Below are positions 48,073 through 58,266 of a DNA stretch of 64,000 bases, in pieces. Position 1 is the stretch's first letter. Each line of letters starts with the position of its first letter. The stretch spans positions 81,970,188-82,034,187 of the forward strand of contig JBANSL010000013.1 in the NCBI GenBank assembly GCA_037127255.1, read 5' to 3'. A program made the position numbers and the translations under genes. The notes beneath the pieces are model-generated. The model made no database searches, was not told the origin of the DNA, and worked only from the letters and a program-made list of their open reading frames with translations. Source of the DNA: Persicaria tinctoria (taxonomy: Eukaryota > Streptophyta > Magnoliopsida > Caryophyllales > Polygonaceae).

Positions 48073-48296
48073 TTTTAAGAGTTGAAAATGGAGTTTTCTT
48101 ATTGAATGGAAAATAGAATCCACAATCTGTAATCACTTGTGTTTACAGAAGACCACAACCAAGCTTATATACTAAGCCTTGGCGCGTCTAACAACCCACC
48201 AACAACCCTCTTGCTGTAACAGAATTACAAATGGGTGAAGAGACCAAAATGCCCTTCAGCCAGCTTCACACACTAACTCTAAGCTAACTCTCTACA
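48073..48296 (-). repeat. Copia 5-prime LTR
   Basis: 224 bp. TGTAGAGAG start on the minus strand, ending CTCTTAAAA rather than the usual CA. Confidence 0.95.
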
Positions 48297-48301
48297 CTAT
48301 C

Positions 48302-48522
48302 CAAAGCCCCATCTTCCGAAAGATCTAGAAGATTAAGGTCATGGCGGATGACCTCCATCCAGTTCTTCTTAGGTCTACCTCTCCCCTGCGGCTAACTCCA
48401 AGATTCAAGTGTTCACATCTACGAACTGGAGCCGAAGAAGGCCTCCTACGAACATGTCCATACCAACGCATTTTGTACTCCCTCAGTTTGTCCACAATGC
48501 ACGCAACACCCACAAAGTATAG
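48302..48522 (-). mobile_element. RTE LINE ORF C-terminal part, 5-prime truncated
   Basis: The minus strand encodes VGVACIVDKLREYKMRWYGH and RRRPSSAPVRRCEHL, then, after a shift, the KKNWMEV- and DLSEDGALD-type tail. This is the C-terminus of plant RTE-class LINE ORFs. The 5-prime end is cut at about 48522, where plus-strand L1 sequence resumes. Truncation is usual for LINEs. The ORF end continues at 41994 beyond the Copia. Confidence 0.75.
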
Positions 48523-49170
48523 GCTCTCACAAAAAGGCATCCATGCCCCCATGAATTGTGCAATATGTAACCACTCTTATAAAGATATAGTTCACTTATT
48601 ATTAGAAGCACCGAGACCTCAAACAAAGAGATGAATTAACTTATAATTAGAAATTATGGGGAAACTTACAAAGGATCAAAAAAAATCGTACTCTACTGAT
48701 AAGCTGGTGGAGTTAGTAGACAATTAGAAACAAGAAAGTCTTCCGGGAAACGTATAACGAGAACCATTCAAACTGGAAAAAAATTGAAATAACAAGTATA
48801 TAGATGGAGAATGAATAAAGATGAAAAAGCAAGGCCAAAAATATCGACTACTGGAAGAACATGCACACCCCAACGAAAGAAGATCTAAGAAACCTTTGGA
48901 CGACTGAATAAAGTTAAATTTTGATAGATCAGGCCCCCCTTCGGACTTGGCATCGGCATGATGGATTATTAGAGATCACAAGGGGCATATGGTACCTTGT
49001 GGTGCTGGCCTCTGTAGTGCTAGCTAGCACCTCTATCTAGGCGGAGGCTCTCGGATTTCGACTCGGTATTATCACGACCAAGGCGATTGGGACTTTGAGG
49101 TTACTAATCGAAGGGGATTGCTCGATGATTATTAACTCTTTGAAAGGAGTTTTGAACATGTTATTGGGAG
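48523..49170 (+). pseudogene. L1 LINE fragment, downstream part: zinc-binding and RNase H domains
   Basis: The plus strand resumes the L1 with RLSQKGIHAPMNCAICNHSY and HLLLEAPRP, the CxxC-type zinc-binding block that reads YCAICNHHEEDDTH in the L1 at 61 kb. It is followed from about 48913 by an RNase H-like domain (VKLNFDRSGPPSD, then IIRDHKGHMV, then LLIEGDCSMIINSL). Frameshifts and stops are present. It is the second half of the element split by the RTE LINE, and about 30 residues between the halves are missing. Confidence 0.65.
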
Positions 49171-49532
49171 GTTGAAATGATGATCATAGATGTGCTCCTT
49201 GTTCTACAATATTTCGATTCTGTTGAGTATTCTCACTTTTACATAGAAATCAATCTTTATAAGGAGATCGACTTCATAACCTACAAATAAAATAAATCCC
49301 GATACGACTCTTATTATCACTCATCTCGATCGAGTTTTTCAGAACTATTCATGTTATCAAAGCAAGTCTTAGTCTAGTCCATTTTTTTTGGATTTGATTT
49401 AAGGTAAAAGAGACTGAGATGATGAAACCCGTCTTTTAAAAAAACACAAACCAAAAAATATGCCCGACTTAAAAAAGAGATTAAGATGCTCAAACAAAAT
49501 AAATTTAAAAAAAAAACTAGTTTCAGCTCGAT
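49171..49532. other. No recognised gene
   Basis: AT-rich sequence that is the insertion site of the chromovirus. It may include the L1 tail, but no poly-A end was identified. Confidence 0.4.
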
Positions 49533-49537
49533 CAACC
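49533..49537 (+). repeat. Chromovirus target-site duplication, left
   Basis: CAACC, repeated at 59814-59818. Confidence 0.85.
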
Positions 49538-49667
49538 TGTTACGCTTTTTGAACAATAGCCTAACCAGAGAGAGAGAGAGAGCTAACAAGGTAAGAGTGA
49601 GATGTTTGATTGAATGAATGAATGGAGAGTTCGGTATACAACTTGGCCTATATACACTCTCCTAACA
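49538..49667 (-). repeat. Chromovirus 3-prime LTR
   Basis: 130 bp. Contains a (GA)8 tract and AACAAGGTAAGAGTGAGATG, matching the 5-prime LTR. Confidence 0.85.
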
Positions 49668-49834
49668 TCACTCCCTCCCTCACAAAAAACCTTGTCCTCA
49701 AGGTTCAAGGCAAATAAAATTTTGGAAATTGATTAAGTATGTGGCCTGTTGGTTCCCATGTAGCCTCATCCGGAGGTAAGCTGGTCTACTTGATCAACCA
49801 CTCAGTCACCGGCTCTCCATTTGCTAAGTACTGC
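49668..49834 (-). pseudogene. Chromodomain end of the gypsy polyprotein
   Basis: The minus strand encodes the chromodomain core KWTSLPPDEATWEPTG and the tail FNLEDKV-like string followed by GGS before the LTR. The frame continues from integrase at 53910 and is interrupted by the LARD insertion (duplication ACTGC on both sides). Chromodomains guide chromovirus integration to marked chromatin. This copy cannot function. Confidence 0.8.
49830..49834 (+). repeat. LARD target-site duplication, left
   Basis: ACTGC, repeated at 53910-53914. Confidence 0.9.
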
Positions 49835-50729
49835 TGATGCGGGACCATCCAAGACACCTCCGGACACACCTATACTTGGGAATGGACCTATTAATCGGAA
49901 TTGATCGTGCTATACCCTGTCGGAACGAGGACGAAGAGATCTACAACTTTGTTGTTGAAGGTTTTTCCATATTCGTCATAGAGCTTGGCCGAAACTCAAC
50001 ATCTTTGCAGCTGTACTGTTTGGAACGAAAATCAATGCCAAGTGCGCGGGCGTGCACCAATCTGCGCGGGCGTGCACCGAGCTGCGCGGGAGTGCGGGTG
50101 AAGCTGCGTGGGCGTGCGCGAGTGGCCTATTGGCGCTGCGTGTGCCGGCTTTGAAATCTCCCACGTTAGTATTTCATGTGCTAATTAGAACATTAATTAA
50201 TTAAGTCATTTAGGTGATAAATTAAATAATTATTTTTATTTTTATTAGAAAATAGGCTTTGTTAGGGTTATAAGAAGACCGATCTCCATTGTAGAACGTA
50301 CGTTATTCATGATGAAGAAAGTCTCTCTTTTTGTGTGAAACACATGAGTGCAAGTCAATCGATTCGTAGCGTGGCTCATCGATTGCAAATTGGTTATAGA
50401 TCTAACTTGGTTTGCTTTGAGTTCGTCAACCTCGCGAGAGCTTGGTGATCCAGGTAATCACAAGTCCCCTCCTTGTGCCTCCAAGTTGTCCGCTTGGTTG
50501 TGTAAGGTTGTAGAGGCGGGCTTTATAGTCGTTGATATTTGGTTCCTACCCTCTTAGGAGGCCTGGGGTCTTTATCTCGTTCTATTTTAGTTCGAATCAG
50601 TCCTTATCGGTCGTGTCTTTGTTATCAATTTTGAGTCTTTGTTCTTGTTTCTTGAGTCTTTGCTTCCGTTCTTGTTATTTCTAGTTTGATTGTCGAAGAT
50701 CGGGCCACCCTACGGCTAACCCCGTATCA
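49835..50729 (+). repeat. LARD 5-prime LTR with a 164-bp deletion
   Basis: Matches the 3-prime LTR closely, but the segment equivalent to about 52909-53072 is missing. The gap is bounded by a short CTATTA/ATATTA similarity, suggesting a microhomology deletion. It contains the GC-rich tandem GCGCGGGCGTGCACC at about 50044-50110. Confidence 0.9.
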
Positions 50730-51417
50730 AATTGGCATCAGAGATTTGGTTTCCGACATCAAAGTGTCTTTTGTTTCCCTAAACACAAAAACTACAAAAA
50801 TAGAGTCTTTCCTGTTCTTGGTATTTTTACTTCTTGATTTTTTTTAATTTGATTGCATTAACCTTTGTTTGTGATTGTTGTGGTTGCTTTAGCCTAAACA
50901 CATGTTAAGCCGAGACCACGGTAGCCACGTTTGAGCCAATTACCATTGGAGGCTGACATCACCTTGTGCTCGCACCCTTTGTGCAGTAACATAACCGAAG
51001 GCACCAAAAGGAAATTCATCTTAATTGATTTCGGCCTCCCACCTTTCACAAACCCTAGTTTGTTGTTCTATCTTTTGATCTATCTATTTTAATTGCCTAA
51101 ATTAAATTCTGAATTTTATTTTTTTTGTGGTAGATATTATTGTTTTATCTATCATAAATTATAAAAGGCATAAGATAGTTCCCCTTACCTAAGATAGCCA
51201 AACCTCCATCTATATATATTTCATTAGGGCTACATATTTTATTTTCTTTCACCTCAGCATGAAATTTTCAAGAGTCCTTTATTTCATAGATAGTTTCTTG
51301 CATTAGTCACCAAAAAAAAAACAGTCTGAAAAACAGTCAAAATAAAAAATAAAAAAAATTACATTCAAAGCTTAGTCCTAGGAGAATAAAATTCACTAGG
51401 GGCAAAAGTAAGCTTTC

Positions 51418-51448
<31 letters not shown>

Positions 51449-51954
51449 TGTTCGAGTCTAGTGCAAGAAGCTTCAAGGACCAATTTTGGTGAAATCATAT
51501 ATCCCTAGTCGAAAGTCTCAAACACATACCTCCCAAACCAATTTTTGTTTTTTTTTTAAGCCCTACCTTTGCAACTACAACATCCATACTAAGGGTTTAT
51601 ATCAACAAGAGGTAAAAGTCCAAGTTTTTCTTTCTTTTCTTTCATTTTCTTTTCCTATTTTTGTGTGTCGTGTACTGCAGTGCCCATACCGACCCCATAC
51701 CGACCCCCTCCAGCCTCGGTACAGCCTCGTTACAGTGTCTGTTGAGCTCTGTTCTGGTCGATTTCGAGCCCCTTGTTGCTTGTTCTTTGTCCTTTCTCTT
51801 GATTACTCTCTTTTGATTGTTAAGTACTTGCTTGAGTGTTGATTTGCTCAAAGCGGATTGCCCCAACAAGCTTGCCATAACCAATTAGAGAGAAGTGTGC
51901 GAGAGAAACACATTGTGAGTTGTTTTATTTGCTAATCTTGACATAGTTTCGTGT

Positions 51955-53334
51955 TTGTCTTTATTTGCAATGTCTAACGAGCAGGTGAACAACGGGAACA
52001 ATGCCAACAGTGGCAACGATGACAACAATTCCGAAGCAACTATATCCGTCGCAATGTTCAACAACAAAATGAACACTCTTATGGAGACCTTGGCTAAGAT
52101 AAATGAAAGATTGAAGGTACAAGAGCGTCGGTACGGCTTACCGGTACAACATACTGATTGTTCTTTCCCCGTGCTTAGTTCTTGTGTTGGCTCTAACACG
52201 GTGATCGGACAAGGAGTACCACCTAGAGATGACGTGCCACCACTTGAAAGGGAAGAAACTCATCCTATTACTAATCAACTTAATGTTTCTCCTAGTATGG
52301 ATATTCAGCTTGTTGATGAAATTAAAGAGCATGTTAATAATGATCAAGATGCTAATTTACTTGCCTACGATCATGAAGATTGCATTGACTATGAGCATGA
52401 AGATTCTTTGATTGTTAGTAAAGTTTTAAGTGTTCCATCTATACCTTGTGCTGATAATCAAAGAGAAGATTTGTTTCATACTACATGCATCGAAAAAGGC
52501 GTAATTTGTAATATGATCATTATTGGTGAAAATTGTTCTAATATTGCTAGCCCTGTAATGATTGAAAATCCAGCCTTGAAAAGGGATGAAAACTTGCTAG
52601 TATTGGATGAAAACTTAGAGATCACTGAACAAGCTAAAGTGCATATTAAGTTAGTATATAATGAAGATGATAGAAAATATGACTTGTGCACTAATAATGC
52701 TTCTTTTCTTGGTGTTGTAGTGACCTCTAAGGGCCTTGAGAGGAGTTTTCATGGACATGAGGTATTCGATCCAGGAGCTCGTGTGGGTGCATTTGCGGGA
52801 TCTTATGCAACATTGGATTCGAGGTCGAATCCTTTTCAAGAAAGGGGGAATGATGCGGGACCATCCAAGACACCTCCGGACACACCTATACTTGGGGATG
52901 GACCTATTATTCGAGCTCATGAGAATGTTGTCATCCTCAAGAGAAAGAAGAAGGCTCCACCATGGGAGAAGGTCCAAAGGTGCAAGCTTGATGGTCGTTC
53001 GTTATTAGATTCGTTCAGCAGTTTGACAGCTTTTCGACGTCTCAGTAAAATGAGTCGTACGGATTCAATATTAATCGGAATTGATCGTGCTATACCGTGT
53101 CGGAACGAGGACGAAGAGATCTACAACTTTGCTGTTAAAGGTTTTTCCAGATTCGTCATAGAGCTTGTCCGAAACTCAACATCTTTGCAGCTGTACTGTT
53201 TGGAACGAAAATCAACGCCAAGTGCGCGGGCGTGCACCAATCTGCGCGGGCGTGCACCGAGCTGCGCGGGAGTGCGGGTGAAGCTGCGTGGGCGTGCGCG
53301 AGTGGCCCGTTGGCGCTGCGTGTGCCGGCTTTGA
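51955..53334 (+). CDS. Long ORF of unknown function inside the LARD
   Basis: 459 codons from an ATG at 51955 (a second ATG at 51970). The first ~50 residues are Asn-rich and then helical (MFNNKMNTLMETLAKINERL), with coiled-coil-like spacing. The middle is acidic with HEDCIDYEHEDSL-type runs. About 298 codons lie in the internal region. The frame then reads through the polypurine tract into the 3-prime LTR and ends with an Arg/Cys-rich tail coded by GC-rich LTR repeats. No zinc knuckle, protease or RT motif is visible. The start could represent a gag-like remnant, because LARDs normally have no conserved ORF. That it stays open over 1.3 kb in an AT-rich region is notable. Expression is not shown. 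Confidence 0.5.
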   Translation: MSLFAMSNEQVNNGNNANSGNDDNNSEATISVAMFNNKMNTLMETLAKINERLKVQERRYGLPVQHTDCSFPVLSSCVGSNTVIGQGVPPRDDVPPLEREETHPITNQLNVSPSMDIQLVDEIKEHVNNDQDANLLAYDHEDCIDYEHEDSLIVSKVLSVPSIPCADNQREDLFHTTCIEKGVICNMIIIGENCSNIASPVMIENPALKRDENLLVLDENLEITEQAKVHIKLVYNEDDRKYDLCTNNASFLGVVVTSKGLERSFHGHEVFDPGARVGAFAGSYATLDSRSNPFQERGNDAGPSKTPPDTPILGDGPIIRAHENVVILKRKKKAPPWEKVQRCKLDGRSLLDSFSSLTAFRRLSKMSRTDSILIGIDRAIPCRNEDEEIYNFAVKGFSRFVIELVRNSTSLQLYCLERKSTPSARACTNLRGRAPSCAGVRVKLRGRARVARWRCVCRL

Positions 53335-53909
53335 AATCTCCCACGTTAGTATTTCATGTGCTAATTAGAACATTAATTAATTAAGTCATTTAGGTGATAA
53401 ATTAAATAATTGTTTTTATTTTTATTAGAAAATAGGCTTTGTTAGGGTTATAAGAAGACCGATCTCCATTGTAGAACGTACGTTATTCATGATGAAGAAA
53501 GTCTCTCTTTTTGTGTGAAACACATGAGTGCAAGTCAATCGATTCGTAGTGTGGCTCATCGATTGCAAATTGGTTATAGATCTAACTTGGTTTGCTTTGA
53601 GTTCGTCAACCTCGCGAGAGCTTGGTGATCCAGGTAATCACAAGTCCCCTCCTTGTGCCTCCAAGTTGTCCGCTTGGTTGTGTAAGGTTGTAGAGGCGGG
53701 CTTTATAGTCGTTGATATTTGGTTCCTACCCTCTTAGGAGGCCTGGGGTCTTTATCTCGTTCTATTTTAGTTCGAATCAGTCCTTATCGGTCGTGTCTTT
53801 GTTATCAATTTTGAGTCTTTGTTCTTGTTTCTTGAGTCTTTGCTTCCGTTCTTGTTATTTCTAGTTTGATTGTCGAAGATCGGGCCACCCTACGGCTAAC
53901 CCCGTATCA
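52851..53909 (+). repeat. LARD 3-prime LTR
   Basis: 1059 bp, full length, same length as the solo LTR at 44261-45319. Confidence 0.93.
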
Positions 53910-55315
53910 ACTGCACTCTTGAGTCGAACACTGTCTCTGGCGCGACAATGAAGGAGCATGAGTCGTCGGTTGCTGGTAAGTCAGATTGTACTGCAGTAGA
54001 TGGCCCAAATCTCTTCTTCAATTGAGAAATATGGAACACTGGATGCAGCCTTGAAGAGTTTGGCAATGCCAAACGATATGCAGTCTCCCCAATTCTGTCT
54101 GTAACCTCAAACGGTCCATAGAATTTGGCACTCAACTTCAAACATTTGCGTAGTGCCAGAGACGTCTGCCTATAAGGTTGTAGCTTGAGATAAACCATAT
54201 CACCCATCTGCAAAACTCTCTCAGAGCGCTTGGCATCAGCAAAGTACTTCATGTGTTCCTGTGCTACCACAAGACCAGATTTCAAGGTGTCCAAGGCCAT
54301 GTCCCTTTCTTGGAACCAGTCCTCCACAGATGCAGTAGTGACATTGCTATCTCTGATGCCCAGCTGTGGAGGTTGATACCCGTACAAAGCTTGGAATGGA
54401 GACATCTTCAAGGCAGTGTGATAGGTGGTATTGTACGTACCACCACTCAGCTAAAGTTATCCATCTAGCCCACTGCTTAGGCATTGCTGAGGCCATGCAA
54501 CGTAAATATGACTCTATGCACCGGTTCACTCTCTCAGTTTGGCCATCTGTTTGTGGGTGGTAGGCAGTAGATAACTTGAGAGAGGTCATCATACTGGTGA
54601 AGAGTTCCTTCCACAAATGGCTTATAAAAATTTTGTCCCTATCTGAGATAATGTCACGTGGTAAACCATGGAGTTTATACACATTATCCATAAATAAATG
54701 AGCCACCTGACTTGTAGAGAAGGGATGAGTTAGCAACAAGAAGTGGGCATAATTGGTCAGTCGGTCTACTACTACCAAGATCACATCAAAGCCCCTAGAT
54801 CTTGGCAGTCTCTCCACAAAATCCATGCCTATTGAGTGCCAAGGAAGCTCTAAAATAGGCAATGGCTGAAGCAATCCTGGGTATGCAACTGTCTAATGCT
54901 TGTGCATCTGGCACACATCACATTCTTTGATCAACTCCTCTACAAATTGCTTAATCTGTGGCCAGTAAAATAAGGCTTTTACTCTCTGATATGTAGCTCT
55001 CATTCCTGAATGTCCACCCGCTGCTTCAGCATGAAATGCAAGAACAATTTTCTTCCTTAGCTCTGCATTGTTGCCTATCACCACCCTGCCCTTGTACCTC
55101 AGAATTTCACCTTTCCATTTGAAGGAGGAAGTTGCATCAATAGCTGCTGCAGGGCTCAATTTATCAATCTCTAGATCTCCTACATAACTTCCCACCACCT
55201 CTTGCATCCATACTGGCTTGACCTCCACTAAGGCATGGCAAGAGCCTTCATCTGCTTGCTCAACTGATAACCCACACCTAGATAGTGCATCAACAACTGA
55301 GTTACATTTGCCCAA
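53910..55315 (-). pseudogene. Gypsy integrase
   Basis: Minus-strand pieces in two or more frames. The zinc-binding head has the GGHSGMRATYQRVKALFYWP and CDVCQ motifs. The core has DFVERLPRSRGFDVILVVVD and YHPQTDGQTERVNR (the third catalytic residue lies here). The C-terminal domain has KMSPFQALYGYQPP and GDMVYLKLQPYRQ, and ends HPVFHISQLKK. Breaks occur near 54893 and 54400. It reads on into the chromodomain, which is cut by the LARD. Confidence 0.88.
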
Positions 55316-55321
55316 CTTGTA

Positions 55322-56353
55322 CTATATGGAGTATGAAAGACTAAGCAATTTTTTAATTGCTTTCTTCTGCAGATGGGTAGTCACTTGTTGATCCAAGAGA
55401 TGCTTCAAACTCTGATGATCAGTGATGATAATGAAGTGACATGGCTCTAGGTAGTGTTGCCATTTTTCAACTGCATACAAGATGGCAAGGAGTTCCTTTT
55501 CATAAGTGGACAACAATAGATGTTGTCCATGAAGAGCTTTGTTGATAAATGCAAAAGGCCTTCCTTGCTGCATAAGCGCTGCCCCAATATCAGTTTCACA
55601 TGCATCAGTCTCAATCTGAAATTGAAGTGAGTAATCACTAATCAGGGAGAGCTAGCACAGGTGGACAAGATAATGAGCTCCTAATCTGAAGAAAAGCTTT
55701 CATGCTCTCCTCACTCCACTGGAATGATTCCTTTTTAAGCAAATTAATCAAAGGCCTACAGATGACTCCAAAATTCTTTATAAATCTTATGTAATACCTT
55801 GCCAAACCCAAGAAGCTCCTTAATTCCTTTTCATTCTTGGGTGTAAGCCACCTGATACTTGCTTCAATATATTTTAGACTGATCAGTGGCCACTCCCTCC
55901 TTAGAGATCACATGACCCAAGTACTCCACCTTGGTGACAGCAAAGCTACACTTAGATCTCTTAGCATACAACTGATGTTTTCTCATACAACTCAACACAT
56001 TCTCAAGATGACCAACATGCTCCCTTAGGGTTGTACTGTACACCAGAATATCATCAAAGAACACTAGTATATACTTCCTCAAATATTCAGCAAACACCAT
56101 GTTCATTAAGGATTGAAAAGTTTCAGGTGCATTTGTCAATCCAAATGGCATTACATTGAATTCATAATGACCATTATGAGTTCTAAAGGCTGTCTTTGGA
56201 ATATCATTCTCAGAAACACGTACCTGATGGTATCCAGCCCTTGGATCCAATTTTGAGAATACAGTTGCCCCATGTAATTCATCCAATAGCTCCTCTATGT
56301 TTGGAACTGGAAATTTATCTTTGATGGTGGCCTCGTTGAGCTTCATGTAGTCC
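55322..56353 (-). pseudogene. Gypsy RT (second part) and RNase H
   Basis: The minus strand has RT motifs [45 protein letters not shown] and FFDDILVYS. The last is the FxDD form of the catalytic box. RNase H follows with TYEKELLAILYAVEKWQHYL and ITDHQSLKHLL. Frame breaks lie between about 55570 and 55870. Its upstream end joins the solo LTR insertion at 56354. Confidence 0.88.
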
Positions 56354-57669
56354 TGATAATGCATATTTCATATAGACATTATAGGTGTTTCTTATTGCAA
56401 TTAGATAGTGGTTTTGCTATTGTTTGAGTCTAGTTCCGTTTATTACTTGTGAAGTATTCGAGTTCGGAATCTATGCGTTTTTAGTGTTTATTCTGCAGAA
56501 TTACATTCCGACCTTGGATGGACTTTGGGAAGAGCTTAAGAAGCATGTTTTGGGAGCATATGGCGGCTGAGGAGAAGCTAAGGAGGAGCAAGGAGGCACG
56601 ACATTGGAATCTATTGAAGGAAATTGAGGAACATCGGATACTGCAGAGACGGCGCCCGCCACCCCTTGCACGGCGCCCACCGTGGCCCAGTTTTCCGAAT
56701 ACGCGGTTTTGGATCCGAAGACATTATTTTATATTATTTTATTATATTTCCTACTATGGTTTTGCCGACCTTAGAGAGACTTATTTAGGTTGTTTTCAGT
56801 TTGTTCTAAGAGAAGAGAGGTGGATTATTGTGAGACTATAAATACAATTAGAGAGAGAGAGAGAGAATTGGCATATGAGTTGCTAAACTCATAGTTTCGC
56901 TTGTGATTCGAAGACATGGTTGTTCGGATTGTGATGATTTGATTCTATTTGATTATTCATGTTCTTAGTTATCATCTTGTGCTTAATTTATAGTTGTGTT
57001 CCTTTCTATGCCTAATCAACATGTTAGGAATTGCATCTTAGCTATGAATTCGTTGTTGTTTTCTCGATAGCCAACAAAGGTATTGATGATAGTGATGTCT
57101 CTTTGTCTTTGTAGTGGATGATTTCAATTGATCTATGTTGAGGATATTCGATTGGGGATGAGTTCGGTATGCGCCTATTAGTCTTAATTGTGTTGAGTCA
57201 ATGTACCAATTGGTCTTGATTATTTGAGTTCTTAATGCTATTCTTTAGTGATATTGAATAAGATGAGTGACTCTCTGCGGATCTCTCAACTTTAGTCAAG
57301 TAGACCTAGGAATATGAATAATTAATATATCAATCCAAGGACCATGAATTCCAACCATTGTCAGAGAATTGCAGGTGAAATGTTCTTTCTACTTTGATAT
57401 CGAATTACTTTGCGATCATAAATCTGGTTACTTTTACATCTTTGCTACTTGTTAAGAATCATTGATTTGCTATAAGAGTCTTTGCTTGGAGCTATTGAAT
57501 AAGAAATCGCTTATCCCTGTGGGTTCGACACCGGACTTCATCGCTATACTAGTAGTTATTTGGTTTATCAAGTGATTGGTTGCCTAATCTATTGGTTGTG
57601 TGTTTAAGTTTGGATATTATTACTAATTTGGCAAAGGGAGAAAGTTCCAACGACGTTCGTCCCGCACCA
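56354..57669 (+). mobile_element. Solo LTR of a Tat/Athila-type gypsy, 1316 bp
   Basis: It starts TGATAATGCATATTTC and ends GTCCCGCACCA, flanked by perfect AGTCC duplications at 56349-56353 and 57670-57674. The string CCCTGTGGGTTCGACACCGG near 57520 is typical of the 3-prime part of Tat/Athila LTRs, and CTATAAATAC at 56836-56845 is a likely U3 TATA box, so the LTR reads on the plus strand. It interrupts the RT of the chromovirus right after the FCVD codons. No second LTR or interior is present. Confidence 0.9.
56836..56845 (+). promoter_or_regulatory. TATA box in the solo LTR
   Basis: CTATAAATAC, followed by a (GA)n leader. It could drive antisense transcription of the host gypsy. Confidence 0.45.
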
Positions 57670-58254
57670 AGTCCACACAAAACCTCCAAGACCTGTCCTT
57701 CTTCTTGACCAGTAGTGTAGGTGAGGCAAATGGGCTCTGGTGTGTCTAATAAGGCATGTGGAAAGCATTTCCTTGACATGCCTTTCAAAATCATCTTTCT
57801 GCCCATGTGGATATCTGTATGGCTTTGAACAAATTGATTGACTGTGTGGTTTCAATGGAATCGTGTGCTCACACCCCCTTTCAGGAGGAAGGCTTGTAGG
57901 CTCTGCAAAAACGTCACTGAATGATTCCAACAACCCTTGCACATTTTCTGGAACAGCTTCCTCCTTGGCACATAACTGAAAAGACTGAGCTATCTCAGTG
58001 ATACACTCCAGCTCATTGTCCTTTACTAATGTCTGTAACTCCTTAAATGTGATGTGCCTCGTCGCAGATCCCTTGTTGTGGTCCACAATTCCTTCCAACT
58101 CCACCCTTTTACCATCCTTAGTAAAGGCAATGGTAATCCTGTTGTAATCAAATTGTACTGGATTGTATTTCTTCATCCAGTTTACACCTAATAGCAACTC
58201 AAATTCCCCTATCGTCAATGCTCGGATGTCAAATGCATAGCTACCCTCTTGCAT
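57670..58254 (-). pseudogene. Gypsy protease end and RT start
   Basis: Minus-strand frames contain LLGVNWMKKYNPVQFDY (the segment after protease) and the RT entry region SLPPERGCEHTIPL, then KPYRYPHGQKDDFERHVKEM. The frame is broken near 57780, and the RT is then cut by the solo LTR after the codons WRFCVD. Confidence 0.8.
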
Positions 58255-58266
58255 GGTCCACTTTAA

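Larger units (their letters stand above)
42000..48296 (-). mobile_element. Young Ty1/copia element, 6297 bp including nested solo LTR
   Basis: Two 224-bp LTRs (42000-42223 and 48073-48296) look identical base for base, so insertion is recent. Target duplication CTATC flanks it. The primer-binding site TGGTATCAGAGC (48061-48072) abuts the 5-prime LTR, and a polypurine tract TTGAGGGGGGTA (42224-42235) abuts the 3-prime LTR. LTRs start TGTAGAGAG on the minus strand. The domain order gag-protease-integrase-RT-RNase H is that of Copia. It is inserted in an RTE LINE and is itself broken by a 1059-bp solo LTR. Confidence 0.97.
49835..53909 (+). mobile_element. LARD-like non-autonomous LTR element, 4075 bp
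   Basis: The LTRs start TGATGCGGGACC and end CCCCGTATCA. The 5-prime LTR is 49835-50729 (895 bp) and the 3-prime LTR is 52851-53909 (1059 bp). Target duplication ACTGC flanks it. The primer-binding site TGGCATCAGAGA is at 50733-50744 (close to the tRNA-Met site), and the polypurine tract AAGAAAGGGGGAA ends at 52850. The interior has no protease, RT, RNase H or integrase. It carries one long open frame and an A26 tract at 51418-51443. It must depend on an autonomous partner for movement. Confidence 0.93.

Noticed and set aside
56518..56841. A 107-codon protein on the plus strand
   Set aside because: It lies wholly in a solo LTR bounded by AGTCC duplications, and overlaps the LTR promoter region.
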